Assembly: GCF_964204645.1 (NCBI RefSeq)
Contig: NC_134027.1
Span: 167,501-231,500 of the forward strand
DNA length: 64,000 nucleotides
Direction: 5' to 3'
Origin: Tubulanus polymorphus
Lineage: Eukaryota > Nemertea > Palaeonemertea > Tubulaniformes > Tubulanidae
Positions 35,186 through 47,353 of this stretch are shown in pieces. Under the pieces are notes generated by a model, which was not told the DNA's origin, made no database searches, and saw nothing but the letters and a program-made list of their open reading frames with translations. Position 1 is the stretch's first letter. The number at the start of each line of letters is the position of its first letter. A program made the translations under genes and the position numbers.

Positions 35186-35509
35186 AGCTCTTATTATCCT
35201 ACACGACAACTTGTGGAACTAGGAACTGAAGTGTGGAACAGGGCACTGTGGAACTGTGGAACTGGGTGTTGCTGATAAATTACGTAGTTCTGACTGAATT
35301 TACTACAATGCAGCAGATGTTTGACATTAATCCAAGTGCTGCCCTCGGTGACTCAGGCTAAACGTAATTTACTCGTATAGTAAACTGCGTGACAGCTGGG
35401 TCCATAATTCAATAATAAACCCATAATCAATCCACGTATACCATTGATATTCAGAGTCGTCTTCAAGTCAGAATCTGGCTGATAAAATGACAACTACAAG
35501 CAACAGAAC

Positions 35510-35892
35510 ACACTTCCATAGATCGCATAGTGCACAGTCAAGACATAGATCTAAGTCCGACTCTTAGTCCTTAAACTAACAGCCACGAGACTACAATATG
35601 AGTAGCCTCAAAATACGTAGCCCGACCCATATAGCTCTGGTCTGTCGAAAACCACTTAAACGCGTAGCTAAGATGCTGGCCTTACAGTCTACCTCTGGAA
35701 TACGTCCAGGGCCAGATCCATGGTCCAATTTTGACTGCCTCGATCGCCGAGGAAAAAAGGCCACTTTTTTCAAAAAGCAGCACATTATAGGAATCAACCT
35801 CAATGCAAAGGAAAAGCCATTTTCCTGGGAAGACCGTTCTTAAGATTGAAGACCACTTCAGACTTGAGTTACGACTGTGCAACTCTGGGCCC
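35510..35892. mobile_element. Possible non-autonomous element with GTGCAACT-type end
   Basis: The right end GTTACGACTGTGCAACTCTGGGCCC (split: GTTACGACTGTG, CAACTCTGGGCCC) matches the ends of the elements at 38.3 and 45.6-46.0 kb, and the left part has ATAGATCTAAGTCCGACTCTTAG. An 81-codon frame inside is not recognised. Confidence 0.4.
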
Positions 35893-37095
35893 TTAGATAG
35901 TTTTTAAATGTTTGAGTAAAACTTTGAGTGCGAACTGTGTGAAACTGGATCATGATTTTTTAAAGATCAGTATCTGTTAATTTAAACGTACGAATAGAAC
36001 CGGTCCTAATCTTCCAGGGTGATATAGCAATGTTTTAATGCGTATATTTAGTCTCTATTGTTCAGAATCAACTACCATGAATAGCGCACTCAGGGCCATA
36101 GATTCCAACAGCTAACGACGCTCCGATAATATTCCATTAAATGGAAATAAACTGGGTATTCGCTGAGGACTTATTTGTAAATAATAAGTCTATACGGATA
36201 ACTAATCTCTATTCAAAGGAAACTCTGTACGAAGTGGTTCTAATTCTTTAGCGAAATAAATCTAACAACCAGAACCTCGGTATTCAGGTGCTTACTGCGA
36301 ATAAACAGATTATCTTTAACATTAATATTTACTGTTTGAAATGTTTATCAATTATTTAGATTTTCTATGCGAGAATTTGGCGTCGATCACAAAATTTCCT
36401 AATTCGCACAATTGAAAAAAAACCAGATTCTGTAATTGTTCGATGTGATTAAGAATTATAGAATTCAATTTGAATTTTTATTTTTCGTCTACTTGGAATA
36501 ACAGATGACGTCACAGCCCGCGTAATTCCGTGTCAAGCGGAGGTGAAAGTGACAGTTGACGACCCTTTGTGTCGGCCATTATGACGCTGACTCCCTGAAG
36601 AAAATCTCGACCCCGGTGTCACAATTATTCCAAAATACGTCATATTGGCCGTCAAGCGGCCGTCAACCTACACTAGTCATATACACGTACATATATATAG
36701 CAGTAATTTATTCATACATATTTCACAGGATTAGAGATCATTTCGACCTGAACCGCGGTAAAGCAGACTATTTAATCTTCTATGATCTCCCTTCGTGATT
36801 GCATTTATGAACATTCAAGCAATCTAAGACAGCGTGTAATTTATGTGAGAGAGGTCTCCTCCTCGCGATACCCGGGTCTCTCTAACGCGCTACTAACCCC
36901 ACTCAAGAGTTAATTAACTTACTCTAGAGAATAGATCAAATATTTATAACCACCATATTCAGTCTCTTTAACGTCGTGATGTTTGGGCATAAATTCAAAT
37001 CATGCTATCATTTCATCAAAATTGTATTATATGAAATTGCGGACCCCAATCGCGTGTCGTGCTTGCTGATGTGTTGTGATAGGTTCTGTATACAC
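35893..37095. other. Non-coding stretch
   Basis: AT-rich. A CRE-like TGACGTCA at about 36506 is the only motif noted. No gene supported. Confidence 0.45.
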
Positions 37096-37102
37096 AGCAG
37101 CG

Positions 37103-37715
37103 TCTGTAGGGATCAGTTTCACCAGGGTCGAGCTCCTCTCCTACCAGTGCGCGCGGAGCTGTCCCAACATCCATGGGTTCTGTAGGGATCAGTCTCACCA
37201 GGGTCGAGCTCCTCTCCCACCAGTGCGCGCGGAGCTGTCCCAACATCCATGGGTTTCTGTAGGTTCAGTTTCACCGGGGTCGAGCTCCTCTCCTACCAGT
37301 GCGCGCGGAGCTGTCCTAACATCCATGGGTTCTGTAGGTTCAGTCTCACCAGGGTCGAGCTCCTCTCCTATCAGTGCGCGCGGAGCTGTCCCAACATCCG
37401 TGGGTTCTGTAGGGATCAGTTTCACCAGGGTCGAGCTCCTCTCCTACCAGTGCGCGCGGAGCTGTCCTAACATCCGTGGGATCTGTAGGATCAGTTTCAC
37501 CAGGGTCGAGCTCCTCTCCTATCAGTGCGCGCGGAGCTGTCCCAACATCCGTGGGTTCTGTAGGATCAGTTTCACCAGAGGGTCGAGCTCCTCTCCTACC
37601 AGTGCGCGCGGAGCTGTCCTAACATCCATGGGTTCTGTTGGATCAGTCTCACCAGGGTCGAGCTACTCGCCCACCTGTGCACGCGGAGCTGTCCCAACAT
37701 CCATGGGTTTCTGTA
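37103..37715. repeat. Minisatellite of about 75-bp units, eight copies
   Basis: Units share TCACCAGGGTCGAGCTCCTC, CAGTGCGCGCGGAGCTGTCC and AACATCCATGGGTTCTGTAG, with small indels so that unit length varies (72-76 bp). Long ORFs over it are artefacts. Confidence 0.95.
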
Positions 37716-38313
37716 GTTTCAGTTACGGCGCTGTCCTGTCCTGTCCTTCAGTGTGGAGCTATCTAAAGGTTTGAAAATGTGAAATCGATTCGGGAGGAAG
37801 TTTCACTCGATTCAGACATAAAATGAAATCCTCCTCGCAATATAGGTCTAACAAGGTTTCTACCAAACCCCAGACACAGTGATAGTGTGGCCCAACGATA
37901 GGAAACACAGTCATATTTCCAAATCTGGCCAACTAGGTAAATTCTGCCTGGCTTTGGGGAAATGTTTTTTACCATTCGCCGTGAAAGAATTGGAACCATT
38001 CCGATAGGTTGGAAAACAGAAAAATTAAGTGGAATACCATAATAGGGTTGGGTTATTTTGCTTCGGAATGATAATGATAAAAGTCCCGAGACACTGAGCT
38101 GGCTGAATCGAGGACTCACGCGTAGGCGGATATCTGGCACAGAGATGTTTAATTAAGATTTATATCACCGTTAAATCCTATATCAACCCTTCTAATTATC
38201 TGACGGCGTCGTAAACAATAAATGTCGTAGGTCAAATTTATTTCAAAGTAAGTATTGAGGTTAATATATTTATAGGTGATGGCAAAATGTGTTTGAGTAT
38301 AGATAACTAACCT

Positions 38314-38547
38314 GGGGCCAGTTGCACGACACAAGTCCATGGTCCATGCAATTTTGGACTTACGGTTGTGCAACTGGGATTGGTCTTCCGTAAGACTGGT
38401 CTTAAGTTGTTAGATTTGCTATAGGGCTAAGCTGGGCTAAAAGACTGGTCTAAAGTTGTTAATTAGTTATAGATCGAAGATGGTCATAGATTGGCCTTAA
38501 GTATATGTATAAGTCATAGCGTGCAACTAACTCCAGGTCCCCAGTTT
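38314..38547. mobile_element. Foldback element with GTTGCACG ends and two 47-bp units
   Basis: It starts GGGGCCAGTTGCACGA and ends CGTGCAACTAACTCCAGG (inverted). The inside holds two diverged copies of the 47-bp unit that is repeated at 45.7-45.97 kb, in inverse orientation. Confidence 0.6.
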
Positions 38548-38579
38548 CACCCCCTCAGATCCAGTTGGACCAGTTCCAC

Positions 38580-41500
38580 ATTTGTTGGTTAGATTTGAAT
38601 ACTTGAATCACTCCTGAACAGTAAATTAGTTTGTTTTGTTCAATAAGTTCTTAATCGATTCTTATCTACCCGGCCCCGAGCACTGTCCGTTCACTTTCCA
38701 CCAATGTATTCAAAAACTGTTATAGCTAGAATTGTAAGATTTTAGGTTTAAACGTATTACTAAATATTTATCAATGAAATTGGTTTATTGATTTAAACTG
38801 TGAATTTGTATGTGCTTTATCTACAGTAAGACGCCTGTCTGCGTCCTGGGTCAATATTGACCTTTTCTCAAGTGTTTGACCCTCTCAGTAAATCTAAACA
38901 CTTCATTGTTATCAGAAATGTCTCATGGTGCCGGTCTGCTAGTATCGCAACACGTATAACATCTTAAAGTTTGAATGATTCTAACAGTATTTATGTACAA
39001 GATGCGAGATGGTGCACGATGTCTCTTGGGTTCGAACCCGATTGATGACGTCATCCTATCCGTATTAGCAAACTCCTCGTTCCAAAGTGTCAGGGATCGA
39101 TGACGTCATCTTAGATTCCATAGATAAATGTATGTTTAACCACGAATCCAAATCCTATGTAAGGTTTGCCAATTCTCGGACCCCTTAATTTTTTTCAAAT
39201 TAGTTATAAGGTTGGACGGAGGACGTTGGGTGACGTAACCAAATCGTGACGTCAACTATGACTACCATCAGCGTCCTCTATAGGTTAAAACAGAAACTAA
39301 GAAAGTCTTAGTGATTTCTTTTTTGAAATGAATGTATTATCTTTATTTAATCTGAAAACCTTTCAGCGAAATAACAGAACATATCAACAAAATTTAATAA
39401 GAATGTTTTTTAAAACCTTCTTAAGTTTAGAATGTCAGACCAAAATGAGCACCGCACAATATAACATCAGTCCTATTGAAGCAATAGCGAAATACAAAAT
39501 ACAGATTTATTTTTCATTGAAAATTAACACAATAGACTTCATTCAAGACGGATCTCAGAAACTATGTGCCACCTGAAGGCAATGACGTGAATTTCAGCTG
39601 TAATTTTTGAGATTTTTGTGAAAAGAAAAAATTAATGAAGACATTCAATATAGCACCGTATAAAAACAGGTTCTAGCTACAGATATACTTAAAATACAGG
39701 AGACACAATTACTTTCATCTACCTTCCCCTGAAAACCCTTACTGCCGGTACAAGGCAATCTCCTGATGACCATACCCACTATCAGGCAAACCCAACTACC
39801 CTTGCTGCCAGGCTAGTCCTGCTAAACCTTACTGCTGCTACCAGGCAATAAACCCACTAACCCTACCCGCTACAAGGCTTAGGCATGTTTAGATTCAGGA
39901 ACATTTTGAAATCTTTACTTTATCACTGGTATTAGTAAATACAGTCGTAATAAAACTATTCATAGTTAAAGCTAATAAATTATTACATGAATGAAAATAG
40001 ATAAACATCAGTCGTAGTTTGAATATAGATGAAATATGACTGATCTTCGTTCTCGTAACGTCGTCTGCCGCTGACAAATAGAACTTCTGAAAAACACAAA
40101 CAAACACAACCATTAATATACATTGTATTACACAGTTTAACAGGGTTTTACCATTAGCAATTACAACCAATTTCTTACAACTAACGACACGAATTTCAAT
40201 AACAAAACAGCTATAAATAGTAAGTAAAAGCACCAGTGTCAGCAGCGGCTGAACAGCAACCGCAACAGCAGCAGCAGAAGCAGCACCACCGGTAGCAGTC
40301 CTGATGATAGAGTCTGAATTACCTCAAAATAAATGCTTTAGTTCCATATTTTGCATCAATTACATAAGATAAGATAAGATTCTATTCCGAGATATTGAGG
40401 GCTACAGATATTCAGGGTCCAGTTTTACTTAAACTTAGATGCAACAGTTGTGGGTGAACCCTCGGGCTTCAGTTAAAAACTGGATCCAGTTCAACAGTTG
40501 TGAGTACAGTGTTAACATTAGTTCAGTCAAATTCAAACTCAGAGCAGTAGAACCACCGGAACCTTGTCTATAAAATCAGCCCCTGCTGTTTGATTTGAAT
40601 CTAATATCTGTAACTATAAATAATTTAATGAAATTTAGACAATAACAAGGACAGGTTAAGCTTTTCTCAAGGCTGGTTGTTGAATTCTTATGAGACTAAA
40701 ATCATTGAACTATGAACAGATAGGGATCTATGTATTAATGGTTACCTTGTGTTCTATGTTCAGGAATGTTCAAGAATTTCACACTTTACCGATTAATTCA
40801 AATAAAGACGAATGAAAAGCTTCCTTAAACACTTAAATCAAACAAACGTCTGCTTAGTAGAAAATCAATAAAACCGTTCGTTATTTTCAAATATTAAATA
40901 CTAAAGGAATATCATGATTCATATTTTTTCAAATTCAGATTGAAATCAAGTCATTAAAAACAGACCTTGATCCAAACAGACTTTTATTTCAACAAATTCT
41001 TATCGACCGCATGAATCGCGACTGAGGACTAATTTTTAAATTGAATACCTACAGTTTGTAAGGTATATTAGACAAGTTGATTGAGTAATGGCTTTAAAAC
41101 AGAGTCTATAAAAAACCCACTGAATATCATAAATTCTTGTTCGATAATATCATACCGCTAAACGCCCTCCTACCTCCGCCGGCCCGCCACGTCGAGAATT
41201 ACGAAAAACACACTTATCAACTGATAAATGTATATTTTCAACACTCTGATAAACATTAGTGACAACTGTCACAATGTTCTTATCAGACAAGGTTACGAAA
41301 TAACGATTGACAAACACTAAACTGAACACGAGGCGTTTGGTTTTATATAGATCAGGATCTGGTTAAACTTAAAAATCTAACTCAAATTTTAATTGCTGTT
41401 TTGGTTTATACTTCAATGAAGAGGAAATCAATTCAAACTTGATCGTTTTAGGATAAACTTTTACATGAATGTGAAACCGCAGGATCCACATTTATGAATA

Positions 41501-43090
41501 AAACGTTTCATTGAACACCTCAAGAGTGAGGGATAACTTTTCACTCACAACTTTAGAACAGAGTCCAGTCCTAACTAGAGTTAACTACTGCTGGGTTAGG
41601 TTAAGAAAAATGTCTATAAAACCTGCAGGGGTTTTGAGCTAAATCTAACCACAGACTAAAGATGAGAACCTGAAGTGGAGATCGGTTCAGCATTAAATCT
41701 TAATCAACACCAAAAATATCACGAGAGCATTAGAGATATAATAAGACTACAAGAAAATGTTCAATGGTTTGAAAATATTGAACAAACAACAGGAAAGCTC
41801 GAGGAGACAGTCTGACCTAGAAAACAACGAGTAGTTCCCTATTGAAAAAACCTTCATTACTTTCATTCATTTTTCACAGAACTCGTTTTTCGATATATCT
41901 ATATTTCTACATCTCTCTCAGATACTAAAAATAGATCGTAGCGTTTGAAAATAAACTTTAAGGTGAAAAACCTGGACATAACTTTATTCATACAAGATTT
42001 ACAAACTGCTCAGAGGGCACATTTTTTCTCGTAAAAATTGAAAAAAAAGATTATATTACTTTAGTGAACATATTCTTACTATCAATATTCCCTATAAATA
42101 AGTTTTATGTTTATCGCGATTTTATCAATTTTTCTAGAAGAAGTTTTTTATTTGCAAGTTGTGAATAGATTTAACGTAAATGAATTCCCACAACAGAATC
42201 AGTCGTGAGTAAATACAATGATTAATGGTATTTCACTGCAGGTGAACAAAGTTCTACATTGAATCAAATCTTTCTTTGTAAAACTAAATCAAAACCGTTA
42301 AAAATTCATTAAAGTTTCATTACTTTTCAAGGTAGAATTCTCTCCAAATTAGAAAGGCGTCAGAATTCTGCTTGCACTACGAATCAAGTTTTAAGTTGAA
42401 TTCTAATCTCACATCAAATTAACCTAATATGAATTAACGAAGATTAAGTTGCTTTCAATTGTTCTTAAAAAACTAGTTTCAATTTAGGACCTGGAATTAA
42501 GCTAATTCTCTTAAGGTCTATCTAGAACCTGACAACCCTTGTCATTATATATCAAATTATTTTCATTCTAGAACCAATTCATACTTGTAGTAATTAATTG
42601 AGTATATTCTGGTTTGAACGGAGTTATAAACCACTGAACTATAGGAATTATTGAGCGCGATAAATAATATAACAGTTTATATCGCTATTACCCACTGTTA
42701 CCATTGGCAACAGTACACAAGACAACTAACACCATCTATTGGAAATATATTGTACTACATAGATTTTGCCAAGTGAGATTTTTCAAATTGTCTGAATTTA
42801 TAAGGAAAAACATCGACTTTTTGAGTGGATACAGAAATGAAAAGTTCTAGGAATTAAATAATTGAATACCTAATAGTTCATAGTAAATACATCAAGGCAT
42901 AATTCACACATGCCTCGAGATATCAGGTGCCTTTTAGTAAATCTCCTTTGTGCCATTCACGAGAATAGATTGTAATGTTTATCCCAGAAAGCTGCTTCAA
43001 GACTTAGTGTCAGTATTGAGGAGGGGAAAATAAATAGAGGATATTTCATTTTTGATGAATTGTCCTGTTATTGACGGTTCTGCGGTCAGA
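38580..43090. other. Long gene-poor region
   Basis: 4.5 kb of mostly AT-rich DNA with no gene I can support. It contains a GGATCCAGTTCAACAGTTG word at 40486, a CAG-type run at 40265-40290, degenerate CTACCAGGCAA repeats at 39750-39880 and two TGACGTCAT sites at about 39050 and 39102. A minus-strand stretch at 40092-39990 after a TTTTTCAG acceptor has a 33-codon open frame ending in a stop; it could be the last exon of an unseen gene, but evidence is weak. Confidence 0.4.
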
Positions 43091-43094
43091 GGTT

Positions 43095-43100
43095 TTTATT
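43095..43100 (-). terminator. Candidate poly(A) signal of FBXL5
   Basis: AATAAA on the minus strand about 155 bp past the stop codon. Confidence 0.5.
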
Positions 43101-43253
43101 TCTCCCTCCTGATTTCGCGCCCGAAAACTAATATTCATCAATATGTTGATGTTGATAGTATAGGGAAGAAGAAGGTGACTAATGTTTCTCAATCTTCACG
43201 GCACATTAAACACTAGAAACTGAATATTGAATTGATATTTACCTTGATTCAGT

Positions 43254-46200
43254 TCAGTTCATGTATAACAACCTCGAACGACAACAAACGCGTGATTTAG
43301 AACTGATATTATCGCATCCATTCGCACTTCCAGACAACGGACCATCGATTATATTATCACAATAACTAAAACAGTCAGGATTTAAATTCGGGCAGGCTGT
43401 GATGAAATCACGTAACGCGGCACCGGACACGAGGGAACAACCGCTTAAATCGAGACCGGTTAATTCGGGTAGACCTCCGTGTGATATCAGCGATCTGAAA
43501 TTACATTCAAACATAATTCGAAAATAAGATTGTAGGTTTTAACTGAAACTACATACAAGAATCATTACCCTTATAAACATATGACTGGTTTAAATTAAGC
43601 TCATGTAGATCCCACCTACCTCAATCCCAGATCAGTAAATCTGTGACATCCTGAAAAGTTCAACGAAACGACATTTCGTCCGTATTTCAGTTTGGCATCT
43701 CGCCAGCTGGTCGGACGTCTGTCTACACGGAACGGACAATCATCGTACAACAAACACGACGTACAATCATTACTGTCGTCATAGCTACCATTACTACGAC
43801 TGTCGTCATCGCAACACGAAAAGTCATTGATATTTTCGAGTACGATTACACCGTTACTGGCTGGAACTGCCAGGTCCGAGTCCGAGTCCATCTGCCGCTC
43901 ATTATCAGGAACGTATGACGAGTCTGTCTGGTATCGTGAACATTCGTAATTTAATGTCTGTTCGTAATTCAAGTTCCCACAACACGGTGATAAACCTCTC
44001 TGACTTTCTGCACTGCATGATTTACCGAGAGCCCTCGTTAATCGGATGAGAGTAGCGTCCGTTAAATTAACACAACCGCAAAACTTTGCCACCTTTAACT
44101 TTGTGAAACATTGCTTCTTCCCGATACTGAAAATTATCAAAAATATAAATAACCTAAAATCAATGGAACAGTTTTAAAACGTCACGACCCCCGCGGCCAG
44201 CGTCAAAACTAATCAGGGTCAGAAATAGGCCCCTTAATATTGAGAGAAAAGTGATTGCTTTTGTTTTGTCAGTTCATAGCTGTCATAAATCTAAATTCAT
44301 GAAACCAAGATATTGATGATGTAATTAGGGATGCAGAGCCACTGTATTTCAGGGTTATGAATATGATTTCTCTATAACTAACCCTTTGAAAGCTGCATCA
44401 GATATCCTTGTGTATGACAAATCAATATGTTCTAGATTAGGACAATAAGTCAGGATAGACCTCAACTAAAATACAAATAAAACATCGATATTCCAAATTT
44501 TATCCATATTTCACGTGTGACTATCTCTTTACAGATCAGTCAGGACTCTTACCAATTCATTACTCAGGGCTTTACTGTGTGAAAGATTCAATAATTTTAC
44601 TCCGACTCCAACTTTAGGCAGAAGATATTTCGTAATTCTTCGCAACAGTTTGATTTCATTCTACAATGAAATAAAACAAGACAATTCAATGATTGTCGTC
44701 CGCAATCAACACAACTTTTATGAGTTGTTTCGCTTGGATGTTACTTCTACCCAGGAGTAAGTGAGGGAGGAGGGAGGAGGGGAACCTGACCTGAAAGCTG
44801 TTACATTGATGTTCTGATCCCAGCAGGGAGAGAGACATGTCAGAATGATTTCAATGGTTTTTTAAGAATTCTAAATTTACCTTTATAGCATCATTATCAA
44901 ATTGATCGCTATTGGTGCTGCAGTCACTGTCTGCAGATTCATCAATATCGGCATCTTCATCACGCATTATATATTCATCCTTTTCATCACAGTTTACATC
45001 GTCACTCTCATCATCATCATCACCAGCACCAGCAGCTGACTCATCGTAATGAAAACTCCAATCACCTGCAAGATTTATAATTCAAATTTCAAATCGATAG
45101 CAAGCGACTTTCTGATTGGTTTAGAGATAACTGCCATCCTCACCTTTCGCCCAATGAACAGGCAATACTTGTTTCCAGAGATATGGATCCATTGATAAAT
45201 CGGACCACTGTCGACACACTTGAGCACAGCGTCCCAGATCTTGAGCTCCCAGATAACTGAATATATTTAACAGTATTTCAGGTGGCAGAACTGCATGTGA
45301 TTCAATACTATCTTCACAACCTAAAAATAGAAATATAAATAAATACACTGAAATAACAAACAACCTTAATATCGAAATCAGTCATTGATATCGAGATAAA
45401 CTGACTGGTTTTTTTAAGAGGATCAGTATCTTGTAAATCTTTCACATGTTTCTCCGGCTGATTTTTCATATGTTCCTCGATCACTAATTTCTTCAATTCC
45501 CGAAGTTCGTCGTACGTGAAATATTTCATCAACAACGGTTGAAAAACCTGTCGATAAGAGAAACAATCACCGTATCAATACTTCATCATTCCGTATCAAT
45601 ACTTCATCATTCTGTTTAAAAATTCACATCATTACCGGCTCTTCGGATAAGTTGTACAGTCGTGTCTTAGAATTTGAAACAAATCTAAGACCAACTTAGT
45701 TCTATAGCCAATCTAACAACTTAAGACCAGTCTAAGACCATCTTAGTTCTATAGCCAATCTAACAACTTAAGACCAGTCTAAGACCATCTTAGTTCTATA
45801 GCCAATCTAACAACTTAAAACCAGTCTAAGACCATCTTAGTTCTATAGCCAATCTAACAACTTAAGACCAGTCTAAGACCATTTTAGTTCTATAGCCAAT
45901 CTAACAACTTAAAACCAGTCTAAGACCATCTTAGTTCTATAGCCAATCTAACAACTTAAGACCAGTCTTAAGATTTAAGACCTCTTTTTGACTTAAGCCA
46001 CGACTGTGCAACTAGCCCCCAAGTATAGCTCACAATAGGACTTAATCTCCTGTGAAAATTTCCTGGCGTATAGAACCAAAAAATGAAGCAGCAGCCAGTT
46101 TCACAGTTTTGAGTCGATAATTGAAAATAAACTAATTTTGATTCGATTCACAGAACTGTGAAACAAGATGAAGATGTTAAATTGAAGAGGTCAAACTTAA

Positions 46201-47135
46201 GGTCTTACCTCTTCTTCCTCTTTCATGTGAGGTATGAAATTCTCAGTGAACGCCTCTAACGCTTGTTTTAACTGTAATGCGTAGAACGTTATTTCAGGTT
46301 TAGGACGATGCAGACATTGATAACCGAGCTGCACTAAACTCAGTATATCCGATAAACGATTGTCTTTGTGACAGTTACAAACTGCCGTATTATGAATAGA
46401 AAGAGCTCGTAGTTTCGACTGTAATCGTGACATGATGTATTCGTTTTCGATTTTCTCGTGGCGTTTAAACTCGTTGAAAGTGTTGCTCAGATTTTGCAGA
46501 AGCATCTGTAATTCCAGTTCGCACGAGAAATTTGTGTTCGACAACTGAAAATAGATATTCACAAGAACATTCTGAGTGTAAGTCGTCAAATTAATGATCG
46601 TCACACTACGACTTAAGTGATGTTTTACTGTAGTTTGGTAGTGTCTGATTCTAGGCCACTGGCTAGAGAGGGTCGGGGTGATCTAGCCAGCAGTCAGCCA
46701 GGGACAGCACGGTAGAGGTATCGGCCATAAGCAATAAGGAATTTATTGGGGTAGGGGATACCATATCCACTCTTAAAACTACTACTCACAGGGGGGTAGG
46801 GAAATGGCTTTAACCTAAAAAGCTAAATGCATCTATGTGATGCTAGGTGCAATGAATGAACATTATCGTTTTCTTCTTTTTATTTGAAGAATTTTACATA
46901 AGTCCTGCAAATCATGTCTAAAAATGCAGTCGATTGCAGATTGCTCTGATTGAGGGTGAGTTGCGCGGTTATGAGGAAGATGTCAACAGTAATAAACAGT
47001 TCTACTCAATACTACACACAGTTCTCTATCATTCTAACATCTCATAATTACCAGATCATAATAATCATCCACCAAACTCTTCATTCTTAAATGTGGAATC
47101 GAGAAAACATCGACCTCTTCCGGGTACGGCGCCAT
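43254..47135 (-). CDS. FBXL5: FBXL5, iron-responsive F-box/LRR protein
   Basis: Nine exons: 47135-47052, 46544-46209, 45547-45406, 45320-45144, 45065-44881, 44660-44553, 44465-44383, 44126-43620, 43494-43254. They join to 1863 nt, 620 residues, against 691 in human. The start MAPYPEEVDVFSIPH matches vertebrate FBXL5. Exons 1-3 encode the hemerythrin-like iron/oxygen sensor (HEKIENEYIM, ending HMKEEEEVFQPLLMKYFTY). Exon 4 encodes the F-box (LPPEILLNIFSYL). Exon 5 holds the acidic linker with DEDADIDES. Exons 6-9 are LRRs. The C-terminus keeps four cysteines (SYCDN, NGC, VCC) at the positions that bind the [2Fe-2S] cluster in human FBXL5. The protein recruits IRP2 to an SCF ubiquitin ligase. 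The exon 3 donor is uncertain: the obvious GT at 45364 leaves the frame shifted, whereas GTCAGT at 45405 keeps it. Confidence 0.93.
45649..46016. mobile_element. Element with 47-bp VNTR in FBXL5 intron 2
   Basis: Inverted ends AGTTGTACAGTCGTG (45650) and CACGACTGTGCAACT (46000) enclose about six tandem 47-bp units (AAGACCAGTCTAAGACCATC, TTAGTTCTATAGCCAATCTA). It lies between exons 3 and 2 of FBXL5. It is the same family as the element at 38.3-38.55 kb, which has only two units. Confidence 0.75.
46625..47051. other. FBXL5 intron 1
   Basis: AT-rich intron sequence with a CCAGCCAGCAGTCAGCC patch near 46690. Nothing else supported. Confidence 0.5.
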
Positions 47136-47353
47136 TTTGTTTTCATCTCGCGACTTCTCGCGCGCGACTGACGAGATTCCGCGTGAAGTAGGTGACGTCA
47201 CGCGTTACTGTGGCGACGTTGTTACTGGCGTCAATGCGGAACATTAGTATCTGGACTGTTACAGTGAGGAACACAGCTGACTGTAAAACTTCCAGCTCGC
47301 TTTTCAATTAATTCTGCTGACACCGCACGGGATCTTTTAAAGTCTATCCCGTC
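47136..47353. promoter_or_regulatory. Divergent promoter between FBXL5 and the SPMIP1-like gene
   Basis: 218 bp separate the two start codons. The spacer is CpG-rich (CTCGCGACTTCTCGCGCGCG) and contains a perfect CRE TGACGTCA (47193-47200). An RFX/X-box-like GTTACTGTGGCGAC (47204-47217, one half-site near consensus) is also present. X-boxes drive ciliary genes, which would suit the plus-strand gene. This is inference. Confidence 0.6.

Noticed and set aside
37076-37774. 232-codon plus-strand ORF
   Set aside because: It lies wholly in the 75-bp minisatellite; indels between units change frame elsewhere.
37763-38140. 125-codon minus-strand ORF
   Set aside because: No recognisable domain and no acceptor or poly(A) context. 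The composition is not convincingly coding.
39895-40233. Possible minus-strand last exon after TTTTTCAG
   Set aside because: Only 33 codons before a stop in the best frame, no partner exon and no recognisable family. Kept only as a remark in the regional entry.
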